From: Artocarpus heterophyllus
Taxonomy: Eukaryota; Streptophyta; Magnoliopsida; Rosales; Moraceae
DNA length: 64,000 bases
NCBI GenBank assembly: GCA_025403435.1
Contig: CM046350.1
Coordinates: 24,863,661 to 24,927,660 of the forward strand
Direction of reading: 5' to 3'
Shown: positions 34,905-46,696 of the stretch, piece after piece
How the letters are laid out: each line of letters opens with the position of its first letter
How positions within the stretch are numbered: the stretch's first letter is position 1
Program-made: the position numbers and the translations under genes
The notes under the pieces: model-generated
What the model saw: only the letters and a program-made list of their open reading frames with translations
Databases searched by the model: none
Told to the model about the DNA's origin: nothing

Positions 34905-36922
34905 TATTAGACGTGTATGCCCTAAGAAATAAAAATTTAATAATTTTTTGGAGACATTTTTATCAATGAAGAATTTATTTATTATTTATTATTTATATAC
35001 CAAATCTTGTCCTCTTTACGTTCATATTTGTTGAATGTATGTTAAGCAAACAAAGTCTGAGACTGTCAATCTAAACCTTTAAGAATTGAGCATATGATGG
35101 ACAGATTATGCAGAAGACACGATTCTTAAGGTGACGGTTTTAATCATAAGATCCGCAATCAAGGGAATAAAGTTGGGCACTTTATTAATGTAAAGATTGT
35201 TATGTTGTCTATATCACTATTGAGAGATGGTTTGTCTTAACCATCGGAGGTGGACTTCATGAATAGAAACATTGGAACGTTGTCATAGGTGATGATGTGT
35301 TGGATTGGGACATAAAGTGAATTGATTTGGATTAATAATTCTATCTCGGCAAATCAATTCACTTTAGACAATCATTTGTATTATATCTTAATCCTGAGAT
35401 GAATAGTGAGCCTGTTATCTTGACTTGTGTCTTTTGATGTACCAAAGGGTGACACCTACATCTTTATAGTGGTATGTATGCCGGTACGTTGGAGGCATGA
35501 CTCTTGATAGTGTAGCCCTGTTATTCATAGATATAGAATCCATAGCTCCTCTTTAGGAGTAGTGAAATCCTCTTATATGCGTTATCCTGTAATTGGAAAA
35601 CTGGAGCGCTCAACCATTTGGATACATAGGTGTAACCGAATTGTATACTGTCTTTGGATGGTAAGTTTTTCGATGGTGAGATGATGGAACGTAAGATAAA
35701 AATAATTGAGAAAGTAAGACAGAACTTGTCCTTAAACCAGTTATGGATAATCCTATAGAGATACGATACACTATGATATGTCATGGAGACTTAGCTATAT
35801 GGGCTTCGTAATTCTATATAGTTCGAGAGTGCAGCTCCAAGCTTTTAGTGGAGTAGCATTGGAGTTGATAATTGTGAAATATATATCTAGGATATTGGGT
35901 TTCGTAATTATCGGAAGCTTGAACTATATAGGTCTATTTTGTCCATTTTGCTAGCTCACAACATCTTGTAACAATACGACATGCTTTTTCAATAATTGAT
36001 GACTTATGTCAGATTTATTAGATTGGTTGAAATTTGAAAGAATCAAATAATTCATATCTATTTATCAGTTGAATTAATTTTGTAACAAAATTAATTCAAG
36101 ATAAACTTGTTGAATTATTGGGATCTAATAATTCTTGTCTATTTATCGGTTGATTTAATTTTTGAATAAATTAGATCAAGATAAACTTGTAGAATTATTA
36201 GGAATTCATTTATTCTCCTAGAGATTATCTAGATAAAGTTGTTTTAATTAGATAACTTCTCTATTGGGTTATTTGAATTAAAACTAGGACTTTATCTTAT
36301 AGAATCTCGGGTGGAAAATAAAATATTCGCTGAAATTTTTTTTCAACAGTTTGACATACTGACCCTCAAGTTTGGCCTGTCGATTAGTTAGATCAGCCTG
36401 CCGATGCGCAAAAAAAAAGATTACATGTTTTCACACGGATTTCTTTAGAAATTGATCCGAATTTTATTTTGATTCGAATTTTTGAGACCTTATCTGATAA
36501 GGACTGACCCTAGACCCAACCTCTATAAAAAAGGAGTAAGTCTCATAAGTTATTGAGATCAATTGAGAGATTAAGAGTGATACTCTACTGGTGAGAATCT
36601 AAAGCTCCCTGATAGCTCTTGTTCACAAATCACGAACACTAGCTTTGGGTTCTCTCAATTGGTTGAAAGGAGAGTCACCTGGAGAAAGAGTTGTGCATGT
36701 GAGCCCACACTCACTCAGATCGTAGATAGAGAATAGCAAAGAAGACTAGTTGGTTGAGGCTCTTCTAGAACGTTACTTCTCTTCACGGATTACGGGAGTT
36801 CTTCGGCATTCAAAGGCTACTAAGATCTGGTTAATTTATGCATATAGCATGTCAAACTTGTGTTTTAGAAAATACTCTGATATAAAATTTTTAAAATTCC
36901 GCTGGGTACTATTTTTCTAACA
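34905..36922 (+). mobile_element. Solo LTR of the element B copia family
   Basis: Starts TATTAGACGTGTATGCCC (TG to TA at the terminus) and ends TTTTTCTAACA, matching both LTRs of element B along about 2.0 kb, with perfect ACGAC target duplications on both sides and no internal domain. This is the product of recombination between the two LTRs of a former full element. A TATAAAA box is at 36,524-36,530. It interrupts an open frame (34,653-34,904 and 36,928-37,027). Confidence 0.93.
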
Positions 36923-36927
36923 ACGAC

Positions 36928-37027
36928 TACTCCAAAACGCCAATTGGGAGCACACCATTTAAAAGGAGTTTGGGGAATTTTTGTATCATAAAAGAACTTC
37001 TTAAGGAGAAAAGTTTGCAAAGCGCCT
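36928..37027 (+). pseudogene. Unrecognised coding remnant, right of solo LTR
   Basis: Open in the same phase as 34,653-34,904 once the solo LTR and one target copy are disregarded; includes a TPIGSTPFKRSLGNF-type segment. Cut at 37,028 by LTR D. Function unknown; probably retrotransposon coding sequence. Confidence 0.35.
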
Positions 37028-38954
37028 TGATGAGATTTAGAAAATGCACATTTCTCAAGGTTAAAATCAAACATTTTGCATTAAAATATCTCGTTAAACT
37101 CCTTAATAATAGCAATTTAGTGAAAATTAGTATTTTAGTGTCTTTATATAAAAATATGTTTAAATATGTGCTTTTAATAAGTTCTTATGTTTAGTAATAC
37201 TTTCGGTAATTTTTAGAATCAATTTCGTATGTAAAATATTAGTTTAGTTTGAAATTAATCAAAATCATACAAATAATTAAGGGTAATTTTATTTTGAGTC
37301 TTATGTATTTTATAGTGTGTTTTAGGTTTTTAAATATGTTCTATAAATTTTTTAGTAATTTCTAAAAAATATTTCTAAGTCTTAAAAATTATATTTTTTG
37401 TCAAATCGAAAGAGACTGGAGTTTTAGAAGTTTATAATTATTTTTGTGTGTTTTAATTTAAATTAAATATTTTCAATATTATTGTAAATATTATGTTCGT
37501 AAAATAATTAATTTTGTTTTAATTTTCTATCTTTAAATTTGAAATCTGATGAAAAACAAAGTAAAACAGCACCAAAACAAGAAAAATTGGACAACAAATG
37601 CCTCTAAAACACTTAAAATTCAAATTTAATCCACAAGAGGACCCTTGGCGTGCTTTTGTCCATCCGATCATTTGCCAAATGGACATGGACCATTTGATTG
37701 CTGGGCGCATGTCGCGTGTTGCTTCAGTCGCCAGACAAAGTTGATGTGGTGAGGCCCAATGTTGGCCACAATTCTAGAATAGCTTCGAATGTAATGCGTC
37801 TAGCTACATGTGAAGTTGGTTTTCCAGCCTTTAGATTAGCTTTGCTTGACTAATCAAACGGCTTACATCCACTTACCTTGGTCCCACTTGTCCCACTTAT
37901 TTTCAACCATTAGATTGGTCTTGGTTCGCGAATATAACTCCTAGGATTGCTTCGTTTCCATGCCTCTAGCCGTTGCGAAGCAGTGAATCATATACTCAAA
38001 TTCGCATTCTAGAAAAAGGCGATCAACATAAAAAATAAAAAGAGAAGAAAAATGATAAACAAAATTACAAATTGCAATGAAATTTTCAACAAATAATCAA
38101 CAAAAATTATAAAAAAATTCTACAATAGTAATTTCTAAAAAGCCTCGGTTTGCATAAGTCCCCCGCATTGTAAAAACACTATTTATATAAATAGTTTTAG
38201 TTTTTGTGTTTAGTTTTTAGTCTAGGTTTTTGTAAAATATTTCCCAGTTTATGCTATAAAAATTATACTCAATAATAATATTTGTAGTATTTTATTTTAA
38301 ATATGTCCTTTTAATTTTTTATAGCTGAGGTGAGAATGGGGAAGCCTTGGCAAAATCACTTTAAGTATTTTTAGTTTTTCCTTTTTTTAAGCTATTATAA
38401 TGCTAAAATACTTTCTAGAAAACTTAAGATTTTAATATTTTCTTAGCTAGAACTTCGCCAAAATTTCAGTTCTAATATTCTGATGACATAACTAACATGG
38501 ATAATGCTTGGGAGGACCTTGATTAACCGTAGATAGAGAATGCTCGGTAAATGCTTAACTTATTATTTTGTTGTTGTTTTAGTTAAGCTGAAATTTTTTT
38601 CATTTATTAAGTTGAGTTTTTGTTATATTATAGACATGAAATGACACAATAAATGCTTAGTAATGCTTTATTTAGTATCAACATAGGATAACGTAATGTA
38701 TTTTTAAACCAATTAATAAATAATTACAAAAACTAAAATTTGTTTAAATTGATTACCAAAACATAACTTTTGAACCTTAGCTTTGTTATACTGTTTTACC
38801 CTTTTAATTTGTTGTTATTTTGTTAAAGTTATTTTAAATTAATTGCACTTATTGTTTAAGTTTCATTTTAAATTAAGCTACATTTTCTTGTTATTGAAGT
38901 TCCAAAATAATGAAATTTTAGAAATGAAAAAATGCTATAAAAATGTGTAAAATG
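37028..38954 (+). repeat. LTR D: gypsy LTR related to element A, truncated
   Basis: Starts TGATGAGATTTAGAAAATGC, parallel to the LTR of A, and shares its U3 layout (AAAATATGTTTAAATATG, then CAAAGTAAAACAGCACCAAAACA near 37,558) but is clearly diverged. A TATATAAATA box lies at 38,184-38,193. It lacks its own end: near 38,955 the text switches into the middle of the element A LTR. No primer site or internal domain follows. Reverse frames at 37,519-37,710 are chance. Confidence 0.65.
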
Positions 38955-41114
38955 ATTATAACCATAAAAATAATCTTTTGTGAATTTATTCATAGTCTTA
39001 ATAAGTTTTTTAATAAGTTTTAAGTTTGTAAATATATTTTAATATATTTTTAGTACCTTTTAAAAATATTTCAAAGTCTTAAATATTATGTTTGCATGAA
39101 ATCGTTAGCTTGTTAATTTCATAAGTTTATATTTAATGTTGGTGCATTTTATGCGTTTTAATATAAATAAATATTTTTTAACTATTGTAAATATTAAGTT
39201 AGTAAAATAATTAATTTTGTTTTTATCATTTGTTTTTAGATTTGAATTCTAGAGCAAAAACGTAGCAACATGGCATCAAAACTGGTAAAATCGAACAACA
39301 AATACATTAAAAAAATAAAAGAAGCCGAATTTGTCTCAATGGAGTACATATGGCGAGTTGCGATTGACGCGTGCATTACACGCACAGACAAATGTGCGAC
39401 AACCGACAGGCCATGTCAGGGGATCTCAACTGCGCCAAATTTGGTATGGGCGTTCTCATGTAAGCTAGGTCATCACTCCATTATCGTCCGTTTGATTTGC
39501 CTATTTAGACATAATCCAATTATCCAGATCTTTCTTATCAGTCTTGCCCAGCTTCTCTCATCTCGGCCTTCTCTTTAGCCTAGGACCATGAGATCTTTGG
39601 CCAGAAAAGCAAGTGCATGATCCCTTAAGTAGTCTGCACAGCACAGGATCTTGTCCAAAGGTCTATATTCTCAAGAATGTTGAAACACACGGAAAAAGAG
39701 AAAAAAATACATAATAAAAAATATATCAACTTATAGCCGCTAATTGATTCTAATTAATGAAAATAAATATAATTAGTAATTTTAAATAAATAAAATAATA
39801 TATAAATATTAATAAAATAATATACATAGTAAAATTCTTACCACTATAAATAGGGGTGCACCCCCTTCATTGGGCACCCCTCCCCTTTTTCTCTATAGTT
39901 TTTTTAAAGAGTCAAGCCACCTATTTAGCTTAGTCCTCATTTTTAAGAGGAGATGCTACAAGATCACTTCTTTGATCCCACCAAAAAAATAATAAAAATG
40001 TCCAAATTAGTGTAGAGAGTTTGGTGAGGCAAAGAATTATCTTATATGCATAGTATTTGGCATGGTTTTTAACTTTATATATGTTCTGTAATATATTTTT
40101 ATGGAATAAATTATATTTTTCATGTTTTTAATAATTATTACTAATATTGTTATGTTGTCCATTTTTACATAAATTTAGTCATGTTTTTAATATGTAATTA
40201 ATTATGTTGCATAATTAAAATTAATAATAATGAAATAATGCTTAATCTTATGGAATGTCTTTAACTGCAATATAACTTGTTATGTTGTCAATTTTAGATA
40301 TTTCATAAGACAATGTTCTCTCGAAATTAACATAAAAAATTTTTCCATATAAATATAATAATTATGATTTATTATTATCTTTTCTATCTTAAAATTTTGC
40401 TAATTATAATTAAAGTGATATCTATTATAATTTTCATAATTACTGCACCAAATCACTAGTTAGAGATTATTATTTTCCTACTCTTTTTATAGGAAAACCC
40501 TTACTGCATTATAGCTAACTATATTGTAGCTTTAGGTTGACTTATAAAAATAGTGCATGTGCTTGCTATCAATGGAAAAATATATAATAAATCAAATGCT
40601 TTAAATAATTATTATTTAGAGTTAAAATCTATATTAGTTACTAAACATGCAAGGGACTTTTGAAGCTTCACTATTTTAATTTTCATAATTACTGCACCAA
40701 ATCACTAGTAAGAGATTGTTATTTTCCTACTTTTTATAAGAAAACCCTTACTACATTTTAGCTAATTATATTGTAACTTTAGGTTGACTTATAAAAATAG
40801 TAAATGTGCTTGCTGTCAATGGGAAAATATATAATAAATCAAATGCTTTAGATAATTATTATTTAGAGTTAAAATCTATATTAGTTACTAAACATGCAAG
40901 GGACTTTTGAAGCTTCATTGTTTTAATTTTATGTTTTAAAATCTTATTTAAAATTGTAGAAAATATTTAATTTCTTTTAAATATTGTAAAAATCCATTGC
41001 CTTTTTAAACCGTTAAATTATCGATCTTTCAAATTTTCACTTCGCTATAAATACGACCACCCTTATTGTATTGCAAGTGACTACATTTAAAGAAACATTT
41101 TAGGCAATACATCA
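38955..41114 (+). repeat. Second copy of element A 3' LTR, 5'-truncated
   Basis: Matches the 3' LTR of A from about 18,495 to its end (…CAATACATCA), including the TATA box (39,845-39,852). Its left limit falls inside the LTR at the junction with LTR D; the right limit is the real LTR end, followed by CCTGC and the same gag flank as at 20,407. Contains an extra tandem duplication of 249 bp. Confidence 0.88.
40428..40922. repeat. 249-bp tandem duplication within LTR copy
   Basis: Unit 40,428-40,676 starts TAATTTTCATAATTACTGCACC and is repeated from 40,677. Both units carry AAATGCTTTA and CATGCAAGGGACTTTTGAAGC. Absent from the LTRs at 2,748 and 18,263, so it arose after the copy was made. Confidence 0.9.
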
Positions 41115-42328
41115 CCTGCCTTGAAAGCAACATATCGTCGAGAACAAGAGGCACTCAAGGTATTGTCAACTACATCAATATGTTAGTCACTAGACAATAG
41201 AGTATCAAGCCCTTCAAAAGATTTCCATGCCAAAATTCGTAATGGTATCCTAGAGTTGCCGACCAAGGAGTAGGCCATTGAGACCAAACCTTTGCCATGA
41301 CAAAAGGGGAAAAAAACTTTGTGCTAAGATTTCTCATTCTTTAAGGAGGAAGGCAATGGAGGAAGACTCGGACGAAGAGATGCACCCATGGAAGTCTGAC
41401 CTGAAGCCACCTAAGGGAGTATAGGAGACCTCCTGAGGTAATGACCAAGCCTTTTAGTGCACCTACAGCAACCCTAATTGGTACAGGAAGCCATCCCCGA
41501 ACCCACGGGATGGGATGCAACTCAAAAGTGGAGAAAGCTCCTTAGGGAGCACTCATGAAGCCTGACCCTATCTTTGAGAAGGAAGAAACCTCAGAGGCAA
41601 GATCATCTCCACCTGAGCAAATGTAAGGGATCTTGGAGCACAACAAAGCACTAAGAAGTGAAGGTTCGTGTCTATGGAAGAGAGGGAACAAGAGCTAGAC
41701 CCTAGGCATACTACCAATGCGCCCGTGCGGAGAGTCACCAGACCACTCACTATTCCTATCATTGGCATGAAGGAACTCTCGAAAGTCTTGCCACATGTGG
41801 CGCCTAACAAGAGCTGCCTAACACTAAAGAAGGTCCTTAAAAGGGAAGTGATCTCCATGATAAGTATAACACCTGAGAAATCTGTAATGCTTTATATGCA
41901 AAATAATTAACGATTATTATAAGTAATCTATGAACAAATTTTATGAGTTAATTTTTATGCTAAAAAATTTGTTAAGAGCTTAAGGAGTAATTTAAGTGTC
42001 ATAAGGATTATTATTTAAATCCAATCTTTGTGACAAATTTTATAAGAATAAATACATGATTTTTAAGATTTAATATCATACCATAAGTCCCAAGTAAAGT
42101 ATGAAATGTATGAAGTTGTGAGATAATTGTTTAGCGAAAGAAAAAAAAAAGCTAGAAAGCATAAATATTAGTGAATGTGTTGCAATAGATTTTGAAACAG
42201 AAATACTATATAAGGAAAATATTGTATAAAAATATGGAAATTATATAGTACAAAAGTTAAGCAGTACAAAATTATACAATATGAGAATAATGTGGTATAA
42301 GAGTTATATTACATAAAGTTAGGTAGTC
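41115..42328 (+). pseudogene. Second copy of the element C gag remnant and its 3' flank
   Basis: Co-linear with 20,407-21,608. The knuckle cysteine codon is now changed and a stop lies inside it (41,190-41,205), and the unrecognised 80-codon open piece recurs at 41,668-41,910 (MSMEEREQELDPRHTTNAP start). The target duplication CCTGC is intact here. Similarity to 21,199-21,608 ends near 42,328. Confidence 0.75.
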
Positions 42329-43570
42329 TCTAGAAAATAATCTCTTCTACAATAGTTGGAAAGAAAAAAAGGATGAATCATGAAATATCGGCTTTGGGGG
42401 TGATAGAGACTTGGAGAATTTTGAGTAATAGTGGAGGCCTAAGAATGTGAATTTGAGAGGGGTGAGGGAGAAAATTTCTTTGGCAGAAGAGAACATGAAA
42501 GCTTTGGTAGCTTAAAGATATATTTAAGTTTATGAGAGAGAAGGAGTTAGATGAGTACAAAAAACCCTAGTCCCAGTTTAATCAAGGTTCCTTTTTTTTT
42601 TTTTTTTTTTTTTGCCTTCATAGCAAATTTCGCTTTTTTTCCCCTTTTTCCTTTCTTATTTACACGGCCAAGTATTTGATAAGGCTGCAGGCCTTTTCCT
42701 TTTTTTAAGAAAAAAAAACAAGGAATGCACTTTTTCAAAGTATGGCAACTGATATATTAATATATAATACACACACACACATATATATATATATGTCTTA
42801 AAGTATTTAAAATGAAAATTCCACTTCTATACACATATATATACATATATATATATATATTTAAAAACTTATGAAAATCGTTTTGTCTTAAAGGGCAACA
42901 AATGTTTCTTTCCAAAAGTTGTCTTCGGGCAACATATAATATATACATAAATAACTTCACATGTAAAAATACATAACATATAATAAAATAGGATATCTGA
43001 AATAAATTAATATGATATATCCAATGAATAATTAGGTAAATATAAATGGACCTATAAAAGTCAATAAATATAAATATAGAAAATATCACAATCATATAAC
43101 CATTCATAATTTTACTTTAGCATAAAAATTTGACAACCTCCTAAGGATATCGATCCCTCGTGGCCACCACTTATGACATTACTAATCAAGACATTAATCT
43201 ACTTAACATAAAGAATACATAGCACCTAAAATATCACGTTCTAAGGTTAAATTAACGTAAGTATCCATAAAAGAAAATGGCAGGCATTACATGATTTGGC
43301 TTATGAGTGATCGATTCTCGTAGATTTAAAAATAAGTTGCCTGTTCTTGCAACAAAGCTATCAAATTATCGACTTCAGCAGTGGGCATGCTCAACTACTT
43401 GTCCCCTTTAAATTCTATCTGTGTGTTCTCATGTCCTTATGTCTGAGAGGAAGTATTTGGTGGGATTTCTCGATTGATGCCTGTGTTGTCAGCCATTTTT
43501 GCAATTGCCACTTTGGAATTTGCTACTAGGATTCCTCGAGTTAGCGATCATAGAGCCTTACATGGGTGCC
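42329..43570. other. Intergenic stretch without recognised gene
   Basis: Contains a poly-T run of 24 bases (about 42,591-42,614), CA and TA dinucleotide runs (42,771-42,795 and 42,831-42,861), and from about 43,100 text whose reverse complement resembles a gypsy LTR (a CATGTAATGCCTGCCATTTT start near 43,290). No coding evidence. Open frames here are short or low-complexity. Confidence 0.5.
42771..42861. repeat. (CA)n/(TA)n microsatellites
   Basis: ACACACACACACATATATATATATAT at 42,771-42,795 region and ATATATATACATATATATATATAT at 42,833-42,860. Confidence 0.85.
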
Positions 43571-43581
43571 AAACTATAGAT

Positions 43582-44480
43582 GTTAGATTTACAATTAATT
43601 CAAATCAAGTTAATATGAAATTTTGAGATTAATTCAAGTTGATCGAGCCCTTTGATTACCATTATTAGGTACTAACATGCTCAAAAATTAGGTTAGTTGC
43701 ATGATGATAATAAGAGGTGCTGATGACAAGCATGAAAATAAATGAAATACTATAAACTAAAAGATACCATAAAAAAAATTTATAGCGGTTCACTCTAATG
43801 TTGAGCTATGTCCATTGTTGATAGGCTTCTTCTTCACTAGTAATAATGCTTTGTACAAGTTAAAATAATTTCTGGGAATACTATATTATTGTATAAAGGA
43901 TAGCAAGAATATGAGAAAAAAGGGTGAGAGTATTTACACAAAGTCGATGGAGAATTTTGAGAGTCAGTGAAGGGGAAATTTTGAGATCCTTGGATGGATC
44001 CTCAAAAAGACAGACTTTGGCCTATTTATTGAGGCCTTATTTGAGAAAATGTGTTCTCATTAGTAGGCAGTGATCTGAGTAGCCTCTGGTGGAGTGGGAA
44101 ACATGTCAAGTGACCATTGGCTAAGAGTTTCAGACCACTTTATCTTGAGTAACTGCTTTATTTGGTGGATTCCAACATCCATTTAACAGTTTCCAACTTT
44201 AAATTAATCACATCATATCTAAATGAGAAAATCGACCGCAGCGACCACAAAATTAAGCTCTTATTCAAAAAGAGTAACAAAACCTAAAATGTACGCATCA
44301 AGCTAATCAAACGCTTTGGACTAAAACCAATATGAGCCATGCGTAACGAGTGTGCCACATTATTCAATTGGGCTTGCTTGGTTTGCTATAAAATTTGGAC
44401 CACACTCCCTGTTGGACCTTAACCTTAGTTCGATTTGGGCTTCTCCAAATCAGATCCCAACAATCATAACTTTGTTTTAA
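43582..44480. repeat. Dispersed repeat, copy 1
   Basis: The segment AAGATACCATAAAAAAAATT followed by TATAGCGGTTCACTCTAATG and GAGCTATGTCCATTGTTG (43,770-43,830) is closely matched at 61,520-61,590. The surroundings (TTAGATTTACAATTAATTCAAATCAAG at 43,584; a GAGGCCTTATTTGAGAAAATG run at 44,031) look like decayed retroelement LTR. No coding evidence. Confidence 0.55.
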
Positions 44481-44821
44481 ATCCGCTTGAGACAATTATA
44501 ATGTTCATAATGAAGAGAGGAATAAATCAAGATCTATATTACCTATTAAATATCTCATGAATATTAAAGTGTTATTAGATTTGCTAGTAAATCAAAATTT
44601 TCTACTACTATTCAAATTAATATTCTAACTATACATTCAAACGTTAATTCGAATAGTAATTTAAAACATACAATTTAAATTATATAACTCAAATCAATAG
44701 ATTTTAAATTAACACAATACGAATTTGTATACTAAATCAAACTCATAGATTGGGCAAGTTTTTTGACAAAATTAAATGAAGGGGTCCTTCTAGCAATAGT
44801 TCAATAGTTTAGGAATATTTA

Positions 44822-44940
44822 AAGCCTGTTTGATTTAAGTATTTAAATAAAATATTTAAATAAAAATTTAATTTTTTATAAAAAAAATACTATAATAAAA
44901 TAATTTAAATTGTAATTTAAATTAGGAAACAAATGGGCTC
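44822..44940. mobile_element. Tourist-like MITE, 119 bp
   Basis: Flanked by TTA on both sides (44,819-44,821 and 44,941-44,943). Imperfect terminal inverted repeats: AAGCCTGTTTGATTTA at the left and, read from the other strand, GAGCCCATTTGTTTCC at the right. The interior is nearly pure A/T. TTA duplications and this terminus type fit PIF/Harbinger-derived MITEs. Confidence 0.65.
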
Positions 44941-44943
44941 TTA

Positions 44944-45470
44944 TAATGTATCAAAGTTTAAGGGAATTGAGGCAAAAGTTTATTGTTCATGAGAGGTTTT
45001 TCAAAGTAATCAGTACCGAAGGTGCCTTTTTGTTGCGCCTGAAAATCATGACAACAGAAACCCTCAAATTATATACCAAACATGGACCCCACGGGCAGCC
45101 TGATCCCCGCACACTTTCAATCGCTGTGGGCTTGAAACTCTGCTCATCGGTCACCTTCATCCCATCCAATCACCACAGGAGCGGGCCCCACTTTAAGGTC
45201 GTGGACGAGATTATTCTACCGGTCAGCGCATTTCCCCTGCCCGAAGTAACACTCGATCTCAACCGTCAGATCTCTGCCCAAACAATACAATAGTGATAAA
45301 TTAAACGAAACGGTAAAACTACATAAAAAAAGAATATCTTTAGAAAATGGAAAATCCAGATTGGGATTTTATGTGCGGAGAATTTATAAGGTGTTGAAGG
45401 GCATGGCAAATAGCAAATAGCAAATAACAAATAACAAAAATAGTTAGTTAGAATTATTGTTGTTGTAATG
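44944..45470 (+). promoter_or_regulatory. Promoter region of the NF-YA gene
   Basis: Base composition becomes markedly more GC-balanced from 45,000 to 45,290, in contrast to the repeats upstream, as is usual for conserved promoter sequence. A CCAAT box is at 45,176-45,180. A TTTATAAG motif at 45,382-45,389 may serve as TATA box. Transcription start is not determinable from sequence. A 115-codon frame (44,946-45,293) is open here but has no recognised match. Confidence 0.5.
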
Positions 45471-45623
45471 TTTAAAATCGTTTTTGTTGTAACGTACGAT
45501 AGTTTTTCTTTTTCTTCTCTGCTTCAGTTTTTTCTAGATAACCAAACGGAGATTTCTCATTCCAATTTTGGGTACAGAAGACGGAGAGTAAGCAGAGAAA
45601 GGAGGAGAAGCAGCGCCAAAACG
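45471..45623 (+). other. 5'UTR exon of the NF-YA gene (start approximate)
   Basis: Ends at a consensus donor (ACG|GTAAGT at 45,624). The C/T-rich stretch with TTTTTCTTTTTCTTCTCTGC (45,505-45,525) followed by an AGAAGACGGAGAG-type purine run is typical of plant 5'UTRs. It joins the coding exon at 46,665 over a 1,041-bp intron. If transcription starts before 45,468 the leader would hold an upstream ATG. Confidence 0.5.
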
Positions 45624-46696
45624 GTAAGTTTTGGAGGTATAGAAACCCTAGCTTGTTGAGAAAGTTGATGTTGACAATGTCGAACACGAAAAGAGGAAAA
45701 AAAAAGATATTATTCAGATCAGGATTAGTTGTTTATCTGAATTGCAAGTAGTGCCTTTGTTTATTTTTTTTAGTTAGATTGGTTGCCAACAGCAAGTGTG
45801 GAGGAAGCTCGAGAATCTTGGAATTTTGTGTCGGTTATTAGGAAGCATACGGTTTTTGTCCTTTTTTTGGTCGAGATTTTGAAGCGATTGGCTGGTTTGT
45901 TTCGTGGAATAGATTTTCAATTACGCAAATTGTTAGCTGATGGAGTTCATTTTCTGAGGTTGCGCTGAATTTTTGGTTTATTGAGTTAAGTCAACTGAAT
46001 TCATGGGTATAATTGAATTGCGTTGAGCTTATTTTATGGAGTCACTGGATTCAATGGTGGTTCTTGGACGCTTCTGGTTTTGATGTTGGAAACATGACAT
46101 ACGATTTGGTTGAAAATTTCTAGAACTGTAAACTTTGCTGCTGTTAGGGAAATTGGAAATACTGTTAAAGAAACAAGTTAAGGGTTGTAAAGGAAGTAAT
46201 AAAAACGAATTAATGTCGTTTTAGAAGTTTCAAGGTCTGCTTCCGAAGTTTAAAAGGAAAAGATGATTCTTTTCATTAATCGGTTGACGTGAGACTTTTC
46301 GCACGCACAAACTTTTATCAACTCTGTTTTGATAGCGGCTTATTGAGATACAAAACATGGTTTGATATTTTTGAGTTTGTAGTGGCCAAAATTTCAAGTG
46401 AGATTGTTGTTATCTCACGCTGGTGTTTTGACTGTTTTATAGTTTTTTTATTCATTCTTGGTCGCATACTTTTGGGTGTCAGTCTTGCTACCTAATTGTT
46501 CATCCCTTTTTAGTTGATGTGGGAATATAGATGTATATGGATCCTGTATATTAGTAACTAGAGACTGTTGTTTCAGATTATGATCATTCTATAGGGACTT
46601 GTTTTATTACTGCATTATCTTGTTATTCTATACTTAAATGATGATTTTGGCTTTTGCTGCCAGATTTAGTTTGAGGATTTGGCAAGTGGTGGACTC

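Noticed and set aside
34653..34910. Cellular gene interrupted by a solo LTR
   Set aside because: The open phase on both sides is real, but no start context, splice sites or known domain support a host gene, and both neighbours are retrotransposons. Kept only as an unrecognised remnant.
42757..43107. 116-codon reverse frame rich in I, Y and F
   Set aside because: Produced by TA-rich and microsatellite DNA; low-complexity, no conserved motif.
44946..45293. 115-codon open frame just upstream of the NF-YA gene
   Set aside because: It lies in the GC-balanced promoter block, partly overlaps a MITE edge, has no recognised domain, and an opposite-strand frame of similar quality exists. Best explained as promoter sequence.
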